NCBI GenBank assembly: GCA_047605615.1 | Contig: JASGFI010000002.1 | Coordinates: 1 to 64,000, forward strand | Reading direction: 5' to 3' | From: Taibaiella sp047605615 | GTDB lineage: Bacteria > Bacteroidota > Bacteroidia > Chitinophagales > Chitinophagaceae | Length of the DNA stretch: 64,000 nucleotides | Shown here: in pieces, positions 26,849-35,792 of the stretch | Layout of the letters: each line of letters starts with the position of its first letter | Position numbering within the stretch: position 1 is the first letter of the stretch | Program-made: the position numbers and the translations under genes | Notes under the pieces: generated by a model | What the model was told of the DNA's origin: nothing | The model's database searches: none | Seen by the model: the letters and a program-made list of their open reading frames with translations, nothing else

Positions 26849-28054
26849 ATGAAAATATTGCAACTCAACAACCGCATTCCCTACCCGCTAAACGATGGCG
26901 GCAACATAGGCGTGCATTATTATACGCAAGGCTACCTCGATGCAGGCGTGCAGCTGAGCATGTTGGCCATGAACACCACGAGGCACTGGGCAGATGTGGC
27001 AGCTTTGCCGCCCATTTATAAAAGACTGCAACATTTTGAAACCGTAAAAGTAGATAACCGCATAAAGCCCTTGGCCGCTTTGGCCAATCTTTTTACCCAA
27101 AAATCTTACAACATCGGACGGTTCGTTTCTTCGGAATTTGAAGAAAAACTGAAACACTTATTGGCGAACGAACATTTCGACATAGTACAATTAGAGGGGC
27201 TTTACTTGGTGCCCTATGTAGCTACCATAAGAAAATACAGCAAGGCCAAAGTGGTGTTGCGCCAGCACAATATAGAGTTCAGGATTTGGGAACGGCTGGC
27301 CGCAAAAACCACGAACCCGCTAAAAAAATGGTACTTGGATTTGTTGGCGCGGAGGTTGAAAAAATATGAATTGGAGCATTTGGCCGACTACGATTTGGTA
27401 TTGCCCATTTCCAAGGAAGACGAAGCGTTTTTTAGGCAATTGGGAACGGGCAGCCCTACTTTTTTGCATCCTTTCGGGATAGATGTTTCAAAAATTCCAT
27501 TTTCACCGTCAACGAAAGAACCCGTAAGCCTGTACCATATAGGCGCCATGGATTGGCTGGCCAACCGGGAAAGCGTGGATTGGCTTTTGGAAAAGGTGGT
27601 GCCGCAACTGGCCGAAAGGATGCCGGGGCTAAAGTTGCATTTGGCAGGCAGGAATATGCCGGAAAAATACCTGCAATTGACCATGCCCAATGTGGTGGTG
27701 CATGGCGAAGTGCCCGATGCCGCGGCATTTGAGCAAGACAAAAGCGTTTTGCTGGTGCCCTTGCAATCGGGCGGTGGCGTGCGCATCAAGATATTTCAGG
27801 CAATGGCTTTGGGGAAGGCCATAGTTACCACTTCCGTGGGTGTAGAAGGCATAGAGGCCGTAAGCGGCAAGCATCTTTTTATTGCCAACGATGCCGCCGC
27901 ATTTGCGCAGCAAATATTGCAGTTGGCTACCGACCCCAAGCTAATAGGGCAAATGGGGCAAAACGCCCGAAAGCTCCTTGAAGAAAGATACGATTCCCGC
28001 CAAACAATGGCGTTGCTTTTGGAGCGATTGCAACAGCTGACAGGCAGCGAATGA
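26849..28054 (+). CDS. Glycosyltransferase family 4 protein
   Basis: The 401-residue cytoplasmic, probably membrane-associated enzyme has the GT-B fold. The N-terminal domain opens MKILQLNNRIPYPLNDGGNI, and KAKVVLRQHNIEFRIWERLA holds the acceptor-side motif. The C-terminal donor domain has LYHIGAMDWLANRESVDWLL, GGGVRIKIFQAMALGKAIV and TSVGVEGIEAV, the usual nucleotide-sugar binding loops. It probably adds a sugar to a surface polysaccharide or lipid. It stands between the two accessory islands: its promoter side abuts DR1, and its last ~26 codons are duplicated at 30740-30876. Confidence 0.88.
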   Translation: MKILQLNNRIPYPLNDGGNIGVHYYTQGYLDAGVQLSMLAMNTTRHWADVAALPPIYKRLQHFETVKVDNRIKPLAALANLFTQKSYNIGRFVSSEFEEKLKHLLANEHFDIVQLEGLYLVPYVATIRKYSKAKVVLRQHNIEFRIWERLAAKTTNPLKKWYLDLLARRLKKYELEHLADYDLVLPISKEDEAFFRQLGTGSPTFLHPFGIDVSKIPFSPSTKEPVSLYHIGAMDWLANRESVDWLLEKVVPQLAERMPGLKLHLAGRNMPEKYLQLTMPNVVVHGEVPDAAAFEQDKSVLLVPLQSGGGVRIKIFQAMALGKAIVTTSVGVEGIEAVSGKHLFIANDAAAFAQQILQLATDPKLIGQMGQNARKLLEERYDSRQTMALLLERLQQLTGSE

Positions 28055-28126
28055 GGGGCGAAAACGTACGGGCTGCATTGGCCGGCAAATCATTATAATC
28101 TGCGGCACGGACGGCAAATGGCATTT
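27978..28126. repeat. ~140-bp direct repeat DR2, left copy (end of glycosyltransferase)
   Basis: This segment, from the codons for YDSRQTMALLLERLQQL to 72 bases past the stop, is repeated at 30740-30876. The copies differ by about seven substitutions and two gaps (11 and 1 base). The two copies bracket island 2; immediately inside each lies a piece of a family-B end. Confidence 0.85.
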
Positions 28127-28130
28127 TCAG

Positions 28131-28154
28131 CGCTCTCGCATAACTTGTGATAGC
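28131..28154. mobile_element. Family-B-type terminus at left edge of island 2
   Basis: CGCTCTCGCATAACTTGTGA and the next four bases TAGC match the inverted right end of family B (GCTCTCGCA...TAACTTGTGATAGC) with 14 internal bases missing. It lies four bases inside DR2. The matching opposite end is at 30711-30737. Confidence 0.55.
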
Positions 28155-28323
28155 CCGACACCCTTATATGCTTTTCACTCCTAAGCAATTGGCTAAATTC
28201 CATTGCCGCCGTGGCGTCCGTACAGCAAGATGCTATTTCGACAACAAACAATCCAAAATCTGAAACTTGATTATAGCATACGGCCGCAGCGAAACCCGCA
28301 TCAAAAAATGTAATTTATTTCTC

Positions 28324-28456
28324 GGGATTGTTAAAGTGATATAGCTTTACAGACACAGAACACATATCTACATGTACTTTTGTTTGATTTACAACTTTGC
28401 CAACTTTCAAAAAGTTGGCAAAGTTTTTAAAAACTATATCAGATTAACAATGCCTA
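28324..28456. repeat. 133-bp dispersed repeat F, copy 2
   Basis: About 96% identical to 211-343. Here AACTTTGCCAACTT and AAGTTGGCAAAGTT form a perfect 14-bp stem. The repeat ends exactly at the stop codon of the 128-residue gene at 28454, so it forms the 3' flank of that gene, and it lies inside island 2. The other bases of the gap 28155-28323 show nothing I recognise. Confidence 0.85.
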
Positions 28457-28840
28457 TTTCTCAAAATCTATCCAGTAACCCTTGGGCTGTTCAGTATCTT
28501 TTAAACTATCATAAATTGAGTCATTAAACAAATATATGCCACAAATGCCATTTTTTATATGAACATTTCTGATGTCCCTTTCTACAACTTTTCTTGTCTT
28601 CGGAAAAACAAATAGAACCTTTGACTTTTTCTTTAAAATATTTACCATAACACTTTCACATGAAAAACAATTTGCTATAGGCATAACTGCAAGAGTAAAA
28701 GACTTTGGAAGATCGTTGTACTCGCTTTCCATTTTTAAAATTGAGATAATTTCCGCCTTCTCTTTTCGTGCAAAAAGCGTAAAACTTAGCAGCAAGCTAC
28801 TTATAATTAATCCTATACTTTTCAATGTAAACATTTTCAT
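28454..28840 (-). CDS. Small exported CxxC protein, thioredoxin-like
   Basis: The 128-residue product starts with a signal peptide (SIGLIISSLLLSFTLFARKE). It then has FTLAVMPIANCFSCESVMVN, a CxxC motif followed by VLFVFPKTRKVVERD. This pattern matches the N-terminal part of the 490-residue protein at 24566-26038. It could be a periplasmic thiol or thioredoxin-fold domain, but the usual WC[G/P]xC form is absent, so redox activity is uncertain. It lies downstream of the propeller-like lipoprotein gene in the same direction. Confidence 0.55.
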   Translation of the reverse strand: MKMFTLKSIGLIISSLLLSFTLFARKEKAEIISILKMESEYNDLPKSFTLAVMPIANCFSCESVMVNILKKKSKVLFVFPKTRKVVERDIRNVHIKNGICGIYLFNDSIYDSLKDTEQPKGYWIDFEK

Positions 28841-29049
28841 CGTCTTTTGTCAAATAATATATATCGTCTTGAATTAGAAAAAAAAAAAAAACAATGTGAG
28901 AAATTCTTTGTAGAAAACACTTTGACTGGCTTGCTTAATTTGTTTTCTTTAATAGAATACCAATGTAGGGCACAAGAATAGATTCGCGTATTAATATCCT
29001 TGCTCATTATTTCAATTAAATAATTTTCCTTATCTATCTGTAAGAAATA

Positions 29050-30012
29050 TTAGATATGTTGTAAAGAGTCTGAATTTAACAGATTTCTAATATTGAACAA
29101 TTCGGTACATTTTTTATCGTTTAATGCACTTACGGAGAATAGTCCGTGAAAATATACATTATTGTTTTTTCTATAAAAATGAAATTTAGGATTCCACGAA
29201 AACAGGTCGTGCTTTAAGCTATCAGGAAATTTATAGTCAACATAATCAAATGTATTCGGTTTTGAGTTTAGGTTGAACGTCACCATATTTTTCTCTCTAT
29301 AGCTGTTGCCGCTACTTTTAGAATATGTAGTGGGGATTAAAATTTCACTTTTATTAATCAAAAAGCTTCCAAAACTCGGTTGAGAGTAGGTGACAGAATC
29401 TTCTGACATATTTGGAGGATTCAGTTTATAGGATGATACAGGCAAAGCTTTGTCAGCAATGCGCGTTTTTAAATTTATACGAAACACGACTTCTGTTTTG
29501 CTAATAAAGGTGGCATCAGTCGATTTGTCTTTAATCACAAAGTCTTTCTTATACTGGCTCGTTACCCCAGATAATATCCAGACATAACTATTGGAATCTA
29601 TACTCTCTACGTCTAAAATTTGAAAAGCCATACTATAAGGCACGTCGTTCCGCAAATGATTTCTATCAATATAAAGCCTGTCTGGAAAATACGCCTGTAG
29701 TTCATATTTTGTAAAGCTATCCAATACACTATTTATATGCTCATTTTTAATTGCAGAATCAACATTGATATTGTTCAACATTTTTCCATTACGAATATCA
29801 TAAATAGCAACTTCTGAATGATTTGCAATACAAATAATAGCCGTATCCCCAATCATCAGAAACTCATTAGGAATAACTTTGTGTATTATTTTGCTCTCAT
29901 CAAGGATAATTTTGCTTGACGGATTCAACGTTGCATCAAAAAAACTGTGCTTTTCCGAGGAATTACATCCCCAAAAAAGCACAGTTAAAATGGTTAGAAA
30001 AAATTTACACAT
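29050..30012 (-). CDS. Propeller-like lipoprotein of accessory island 2
   Basis: The 320-residue product begins MCKFFLTILTVLFWGC, a short lipoprotein signal with Cys in the lipobox. The body has repeated beta segments (DTAIICIANHSEVAIYDIRN, VWILSGVTSQYKKDFVIKD, EVVFRINLKTRIADKALPVS), consistent with the six-bladed propeller lipoproteins common in Bacteroidota. I cannot assign a ligand. It lies between the small lipoprotein gene upstream and the CxxC gene downstream, all on the minus strand, and probably forms an operon with them. AT-rich codon use contrasts with the neighbouring core genes. Confidence 0.55.
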   Translation of the reverse strand: MCKFFLTILTVLFWGCNSSEKHSFFDATLNPSSKIILDESKIIHKVIPNEFLMIGDTAIICIANHSEVAIYDIRNGKMLNNINVDSAIKNEHINSVLDSFTKYELQAYFPDRLYIDRNHLRNDVPYSMAFQILDVESIDSNSYVWILSGVTSQYKKDFVIKDKSTDATFISKTEVVFRINLKTRIADKALPVSSYKLNPPNMSEDSVTYSQPSFGSFLINKSEILIPTTYSKSSGNSYREKNMVTFNLNSKPNTFDYVDYKFPDSLKHDLFSWNPKFHFYRKNNNVYFHGLFSVSALNDKKCTELFNIRNLLNSDSLQHI

Positions 30013-30039
30013 TTTAATTAATTCTTACTGCCTTCAACT

Positions 30040-30525
30040 TTATTTACTCGAAATAACTGTCTGTCCCGAACCGGTTGTTACAGTCACCATTGAAGCTATA
30101 GTTGCCACTGGCCCTGTATGATATGCCCCAATGGAAATCAAAGGAGAGTTGGTATCGGTGGCAGTATATGATTGTGCGCTGGCATTTGTTACACTTGTCA
30201 AATGATTTGCGCTAACCAAAACCCAGCAAATAGGCCCATTTTCGTAGCAAATAATATTACCGAGGTAATCTTCATCTGCGTATCGGCCAACTATTACAAC
30301 AACACTCATATAACTGTTGTCCGAGCATGTCATTCAATTCGCCCGTAGTTCCAGCTCTGGCATCATCAATTATGTTTGACAATGGCTGTGTATAATCATA
30401 ACTCGAACCGGATGACATGGTTTGAACTTTTGCATCTCCTATTGTAGATTTCGGAGAAGTAGAGTCGATTTTCTGACATGATGCTAATAAGGTGACTATA
30501 CTAGCAAAAAATAGATTTTTTTCAT
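30040..30525 (-). pseudogene. Small exported lipoprotein with frameshifts
   Basis: After an ATG at 30525 the frame breaks in a run of seven A. With eight A it would read MKKNLFFASIVTLLASCQKI, a lipoprotein signal, followed by VQTMSSGSSYDYTQPLSNII. Near 30310 a second shift leads to MSVVVIVGRYADEDYLGNII, CYENGPICWVLVSANHLTSV and an end at 30040. VQTMSS after the lipid Cys also occurs in the lipoprotein at 22472-23229. A 7/8 A run at the start codon could allow phase switching, but decay or sequencing error is equally possible. Confidence 0.45.
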
Positions 30526-30710
30526 TGGTACATTTTTAATAAAAGACAAAAAATCTTGGGCGAAAGTACAGTATTTTTATAAAAAGCACCCGATTTTATT
30601 GTGATTCCAAATCAACATTGTTGGTTTCATAAAGAATATTATAATGTTTTGGCAATTTTTTTTTGAATTGTTTCTTTAAAATTAAAAACTTTAAGTACCA
30701 TCATCGCAAG

Positions 30711-30737
30711 CCTGCTGCGCAAGAATGCGATAGCTGG
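30711..30737. mobile_element. Family-B-type terminus at right edge of island 2
   Basis: CCTGCTGCGCAAGAATGCGA followed by TAGCTGG matches the inverted left end of family B (TCTGCTGCGCAAGAATGCGAGAGCGGA). It is the opposite end to 28131-28154, so island 2 as a whole is bounded by the two ends of an inverted B-type element. DR2 begins three bases later. The preceding stretch 30526-30710 is AT-rich with nothing recognisable. Confidence 0.55.
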
Positions 30738-30739
30738 CA

Positions 30740-30876
30740 TTGAAGAAAAATACGATTCCCGCCAAACAATGGCATTGCTTTTGGAGCGATTGCAGCAGCT
30801 AATAGACAGCGAAAACGTACGGGCTGCATGGCCGGCAAATCATTATAATTTGCGGCACGGACGGCAAATGGCATTT
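30740..30876. repeat. ~140-bp direct repeat DR2, right copy
   Basis: It repeats the 3' end of the glycosyltransferase gene (ACGATTCCCGCCAAACAATGG, TTTTGGAGCGATTGCAGCAG) and its downstream flank. It runs straight into the promoter region of the TPR gene, so this is probably the native right-hand junction of the pre-insertion locus. The copied codons stay open but lack the gene's start. Confidence 0.85.
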
Positions 30877-30879
30877 CTT

Positions 30880-30887
30880 TATCTTTG
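30880..30887 (+). promoter_or_regulatory. Putative TPR-gene promoter -7 box (TATCTTTG)
   Basis: TATCTTTG fits TAnnTTTG, 68 bases before the TPR gene start and four bases past the end of DR2. No convincing -33 TTTG lies at the 19-base spacing. Confidence 0.45.
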
Positions 30888-30955
30888 CGCCAATCAAACA
30901 AAATTGTCAATCGTCCTTCAAACCTGCCCCGAACAAGGGCAAATATGTAAGATTA

Positions 30956-33900
30956 ATGAGCGCAACCTTAAAACGCTTCCTGCTATATTCGGGACTGTTT
31001 TCCGCCGCAAACCTGGCCCAGGCACCCGTTCGGCTATATGCGCAGGTGCCGGAGAGCAATAATTTAGACTTTGCCCTGTTGAAACACAGCAAAGAACAAT
31101 TTGAACAAGCGCATTACGTGCTGGCCGCGCGCAGCGCCAGGGAGTTTTTGGCCCAACCCATACAGCCCACCAACAGCCGGGACAGCCAATTGCTTACCCT
31201 TGCCTTGCAACAGGCAAAATACATAAAGGCCGTAAGCAACCTGAAAGCCAATCTGGACGGCAGCGTGGCGGGCGCGCAAGACTATATTGCCCACGCCATC
31301 AACCCTGTTTACAGGCAAAGGACGGCTTTCGCATTGGCACAACATTATTTTGCCGAAGACAACCTGCCGGCAGCCATAGAACAATACGAATTGGCCGGCA
31401 TAGAAAACCTGAGCAACAGCGAAATAGCCGATGCCAAATTCGAGTTGGCCTACAGCTACTTCAACGACCGCCGGTTCGACAAAGCCAAGCCGCTGTTTGC
31501 CAGCATCAAAGATTTGCCCGACAACAAGTATTACATAGCGGGCAATTATTACTATGGTTTATTGGCCTACAACGACAAGGATTACGCGCAGGCATTGGCC
31601 AGTTTCAAACGCATACACAACGAAGAGGAATACAAGGACATAGTGCCGTATTACGAAGCCGAGATAAACTACTTCTCCGGCGACTACGATGCCGTATTGG
31701 CCTTGAGCAACCGCTATCTGCGCAAAAACGACAAGCCCTATTACGACAAGGAAATGCACCTGCTTACGGGGCAAACTTATTTCGAGAGAAAGCAATTCAA
31801 GGAAGCACTGCCTTATTTTGAATATTACTACAACAATTCCGAACGGGTACGGAAAGAGGAATTGTACGAATTGGCTTATACCTATTACAGGCTGGACAAA
31901 TGGAAAGATGCCATTGACAAGTTTAAACCGCTGAGCAACACCAACGACTCGCTGGGGCAAACCTCCATGTATTTATTGGGCGATTGTTATTTGGAAACCG
32001 GCGACAAAAAAGGCGCGCGCAATGCTTTTGGAATGTGTGCCGACATGGATTTCAATCCTTCGCAAAAAGAAGCAGCCGCTTTCCTGTATGCCAAACTTTC
32101 TTATGAATCAGGCAATGAAAGCGTGGCCACACGCAAGCTGTACGATTTTGTGAAACAATATCCGCACTCGGCCAATACACCCGAAGCACAAAAATTATTG
32201 GGGTCGCTTTTGGCGCGCAGCAGCAATTACAGCGAGGCTTTTGCCATCATGGGCGACATGCCGGTAAAAGACAACCAGACATGGGCCATATACCAGCAAG
32301 TGGGCTTGGGCAGGGCCTTGCAACTGATGCAGAGCAACAAATACCATGAAGCCGACAGCGTACTTAGCCTTAGCCTACAACAACCGGCCAGTGCCGACTA
32401 TGAAGCCATTGCCTACTTTTGGAAGGGCGATATAGCTTACAGGGAACAACGTTATGCCCAAGCCATACAACACAGCAATACTTTCTTGGAAAAGGTAAAG
32501 GGCAGGGAGGCTACGGCACGGCGCATCAGCCCGCAAGCTACCGTGGCCAATGCCAATTACACCATTGGCTACGCATCTATGGAAACCGACAAATACAGCG
32601 AAGCCGGCAAAGCCTTTGCTTCGGCACAACAAGATGCAGGCACCAATGAAAGCATAGACGCTACCGTGCGCGAAGCAGACGCCTATTTCATGCAAAAGGA
32701 TTTTGACAAGGCCGGTCGCCTGTACGACAAAGCCATGGCGGCCAACACACCGGAAAGCGACTACGCCCGTTACCAAAAAAGCCTGGTACTGGGCCTGCAA
32801 GGCAAGAATGACGAAAAAATAAACCAACTCAATACCATAGTCAACAAAGTACCGGCTTCGCCCCTGCGCGACGAGGCACGTTACGAATTGGCCGTTTCCT
32901 ATCTGGAAGCCGACAGGAACAACGAGGCCATACAATTATTGGAATCGGTAAGCAACAACAGCAACGTACCCGAGGCTTTGCGCGCCAAGGCCATGTCCAA
33001 ATTGGCGTATGCCTACCGGGAAACAGGCAACGATGGCCAAGCCATTAAAACGCTGCGCAATTACCTGACCCAGTACCCCACGGCCAATGACCGAACCGCC
33101 GCAGCCGATGCTTTGCGCAACTTGTACATAGACCAAGGCGACCCCGACAAGTACGCCGAGTTTTTGAAAGAAAACAATATGCCCGCCGAAAGCGAAGCCG
33201 GCATGGAACAAACATATTATGCCGCCGCCGAAACCGAATACGGCAACGGTAATTGGAACAAATCGGTAGCCTTGTTCGGCAAATATTTGGACAAATATCC
33301 CAATGGCAGCAATGCCGTCAAGGCGCGCTATTACAGGGCAGAATCTTATTTCAACCAAAAAGAAACTGCCAAAGCGTTAGTGGATTATAAGGCCGTAGCC
33401 GATGGCCATTGGAACGATTTTACCGATGATGCCGCTGCCCGTGCCGCACAGATAGCCATGCAACAAAAAGACTATGCCACGGCACAACAGTACTATGGCA
33501 TACTGCGCAATACCGTTACGGACAATGCAAGTTTGCAAAATGCCTACAAAGGTTTGATGCAAGCCAACGCCGCCACCAACCAAAATACAGCGGCGGCAGC
33601 CTATGCCGATACACTGTTGGCCATGCCGGAAGTAGCTGCCGGCACCAAGGCCGAGGCGCAATTGATTAAAGCGCGCAGCCTGCAACAAAACAGCGACCTT
33701 GAAACGGCCAAAAATATGTATGCTGTCCTGGACAAGCAAAACATAGGCGCAACCAGTGCCGAAGCCCGGTACAGGATAGCCGAGATATTGCTGCAGCAAA
33801 ACAAACTCAAAGAGGCCGAAGAACAGGCCAGCTATGCGGCGCAGGCTTCGGGAGGGTCGGACTATTGGGTGGTGAAATCCTACATTTTGATAGCCGATAT

Positions 33901-34054
33901 TTTAACCCAGCAAAAAGATTATTTCAACGCAAAAGCAACCCTGCAAAGCATCATCAGCAACAACGACAATAAAGAAATAAAAGAGGAAGCCGCCAAAAAA
34001 TTGGCCGAAGTGAAAAAGCTGGAAAAATCCTCATCTAAATTAAACGAAGAATAA
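30956..34054 (+). CDS. Periplasmic/outer-membrane tetratricopeptide-repeat protein
   Basis: The 1032-residue product has a signal peptide (FLLYSGLFSAANLAQAPVRL, cut near YA-Q) and then many TPR-type helix pairs along its whole length. Examples are YFNDRRFDKAKPLFASIKD, AYNDKDYAQALASFKRIHNE, PQKEAAAF-like spacings and WNKSVALFGKYLDKYPNGSN. Such proteins serve as scaffolds for protein complexes. It ends 28 bases before the outer-membrane barrel gene, so the two are very probably co-transcribed and may act together at the envelope. The family is recurrent in Chitinophagales; no specific function is known to me. Confidence 0.8.
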   Translation: MSATLKRFLLYSGLFSAANLAQAPVRLYAQVPESNNLDFALLKHSKEQFEQAHYVLAARSAREFLAQPIQPTNSRDSQLLTLALQQAKYIKAVSNLKANLDGSVAGAQDYIAHAINPVYRQRTAFALAQHYFAEDNLPAAIEQYELAGIENLSNSEIADAKFELAYSYFNDRRFDKAKPLFASIKDLPDNKYYIAGNYYYGLLAYNDKDYAQALASFKRIHNEEEYKDIVPYYEAEINYFSGDYDAVLALSNRYLRKNDKPYYDKEMHLLTGQTYFERKQFKEALPYFEYYYNNSERVRKEELYELAYTYYRLDKWKDAIDKFKPLSNTNDSLGQTSMYLLGDCYLETGDKKGARNAFGMCADMDFNPSQKEAAAFLYAKLSYESGNESVATRKLYDFVKQYPHSANTPEAQKLLGSLLARSSNYSEAFAIMGDMPVKDNQTWAIYQQVGLGRALQLMQSNKYHEADSVLSLSLQQPASADYEAIAYFWKGDIAYREQRYAQAIQHSNTFLEKVKGREATARRISPQATVANANYTIGYASMETDKYSEAGKAFASAQQDAGTNESIDATVREADAYFMQKDFDKAGRLYDKAMAANTPESDYARYQKSLVLGLQGKNDEKINQLNTIVNKVPASPLRDEARYELAVSYLEADRNNEAIQLLESVSNNSNVPEALRAKAMSKLAYAYRETGNDGQAIKTLRNYLTQYPTANDRTAAADALRNLYIDQGDPDKYAEFLKENNMPAESEAGMEQTYYAAAETEYGNGNWNKSVALFGKYLDKYPNGSNAVKARYYRAESYFNQKETAKALVDYKAVADGHWNDFTDDAAARAAQIAMQQKDYATAQQYYGILRNTVTDNASLQNAYKGLMQANAATNQNTAAAAYADTLLAMPEVAAGTKAEAQLIKARSLQQNSDLETAKNMYAVLDKQNIGATSAEARYRIAEILLQQNKLKEAEEQASYAAQASGGSDYWVVKSYILIADILTQQKDYFNAKATLQSIISNNDNKEIKEEAAKKLAEVKKLEKSSSKLNEE

Positions 34055-34082
34055 CAGCCACTTGCTGGCAAAAGAATACTCC

Positions 34083-35732
34083 ATGAGAAGCATACACCAA
34101 TTGATGGGCGGATGGTCGGTAATGACCGTGCTGTTGTGCGCTGCCACAGCCTCGGCGCAGCAGCGCAGGGACACCTCCATAGCCGGACAAACGATAGACA
34201 TCATACAGTCTTACAAACCGGAAGTGGCCAAGCCTGTAAAGCCTGCCGTAATCCCCACATTGCCCAATATAGACACCGCGCGCCCTGCATTTCAATATGC
34301 AGTACCGCAGCAAACGCTTAGCTACACGTACCATTCGGTACCCTTGCGCCCGTTGGCGTTGGGAAGGCAAGCCCAAGAAGTGCCTTTTCAAAACTATGTG
34401 AAGGCAGGATATGGCAATCTGCGCTCCCTTTACTTGGATGCAGGTATCGGCAGCTTTCAATCCAAAACCTACGAAACCGGGTTTCATGCAAGTCATTTGT
34501 CGCAAAAAGGTGGCGTGGAAAACCAGCAATCGTCCCGCACCACATTCAATGGTGCCGGCAAATATTTTACCAAGGGCCATGCATTGGCTGCCGCTTTGGA
34601 TGTGTGGCGTTACGGCAATACCTTTTACGGTTACGACCATGCCGTTTACGAATACCCGAAATCCGACATCAGGCAAGCCTTTACGGGCGTGAACCTTTCC
34701 GTAGGTGCCGAAAATACATTGCCCAATAGCATGGGCATAAACTACAAACCAACATTTGATTTTGGCATGTACGGCGACAGGTTCAACGCTGCGGAACGGA
34801 GCTTCGGCTTCGATGTGCCCGCATCGAAAACGATAGACTCCACCCTTAGTTTTTCCTTGGGCATAAAAGGCAATTTTACCCAGTTGAAAAACGACAGCTT
34901 CAACCGGGGCAACAATTATGTGCAGCTAAATCCTGCCGCCGACATAAAATTGCCCGCAACCGACATACACATCGGCATCAGCCCTACTTGGGGCAAAGAT
35001 TATACGGCTTACCTTTTGCCCGACTTCCGTTTCAATACAAGGCTGGCCAAAAACAAATTGGCCTTCATAGCCGGTTGGAAAGGGGAATTGGATCAAAATA
35101 CTTACCGACAATTGAGTACCAAAAATCCTTTCCTGTACAACATTTACGACATGCGGCAATCTAAAACCGACCGTGTGTATGCAGGCTTCGAGAGTGCCTT
35201 GGGCGGCCATGTAAGCTTTGGCGGCACTGTGTCGTGGCGGCAATGGAAAGACTTGGCTTTGTTTGTAAACGACTACAACCTGAACGCCGACGGCAAGCAA
35301 TTTGCGGTGGTTTACGACGAAAAAGTAAATGCCCTGAACCTCGATGCGTTCATACGTTACCAGGTGGGCAATGTTTTTGGCCTTAGCGCCAGTGGCACTT
35401 GGTACAATTTTTACAATACCGCTACCTACGACAAGGTGTATGGCGAACCCATGTTGCGTTTGGGGGGCAACGTGTACGTGCATCCCTTGAAAAAACTGAA
35501 CATAAACGTAAATGCCGATTTTTGGGACGGCATGTACAAAAGACTTGCCAACGGCAATGCAGATAAGATGTCCGCTTTCTTTGACCTGAGTGCCAATGCG
35601 GAATATAACATTATCCCAAGATTGTCGGTATTTGCGCAATTAAACAATATTTTCGGCACCAAATACCAACGCTGGAACCAATATGGTGCTTATGGTTTCA
35701 ATATCATTGGCGGACTACGCGTGAAGTTTTAG
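34083..35732 (+). CDS. Outer-membrane beta-barrel protein (TonB-receptor-like barrel, no plug)
   Basis: I start at 34083, where MRSIHQLMGGWSVMTVLLCA leads a signal peptide ending SASAQ-like ATASAQ; an ATG seven codons earlier is less likely. The 549-residue protein lacks the TonB plug motifs but has the amphipathic strands and terminal aromatic pattern of a barrel (VSWRQWKDLALFVNDYN, ending YGFNIIGGLRVKF). RLSVFAQLNNIFGTKYQRWN is a typical closing strand of TonB-receptor barrels. It follows the TPR gene closely. It may be a porin-like or assembly partner; the ligand is unknown. Confidence 0.75.
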   Translation: MRSIHQLMGGWSVMTVLLCAATASAQQRRDTSIAGQTIDIIQSYKPEVAKPVKPAVIPTLPNIDTARPAFQYAVPQQTLSYTYHSVPLRPLALGRQAQEVPFQNYVKAGYGNLRSLYLDAGIGSFQSKTYETGFHASHLSQKGGVENQQSSRTTFNGAGKYFTKGHALAAALDVWRYGNTFYGYDHAVYEYPKSDIRQAFTGVNLSVGAENTLPNSMGINYKPTFDFGMYGDRFNAAERSFGFDVPASKTIDSTLSFSLGIKGNFTQLKNDSFNRGNNYVQLNPAADIKLPATDIHIGISPTWGKDYTAYLLPDFRFNTRLAKNKLAFIAGWKGELDQNTYRQLSTKNPFLYNIYDMRQSKTDRVYAGFESALGGHVSFGGTVSWRQWKDLALFVNDYNLNADGKQFAVVYDEKVNALNLDAFIRYQVGNVFGLSASGTWYNFYNTATYDKVYGEPMLRLGGNVYVHPLKKLNINVNADFWDGMYKRLANGNADKMSAFFDLSANAEYNIIPRLSVFAQLNNIFGTKYQRWNQYGAYGFNIIGGLRVKF

Positions 35733-35792
35733 GGTCTGTTTAAATTTTATCGTTAATTTGCCCGCAAGGAGCAAAGAATTATACCTCAGTTT

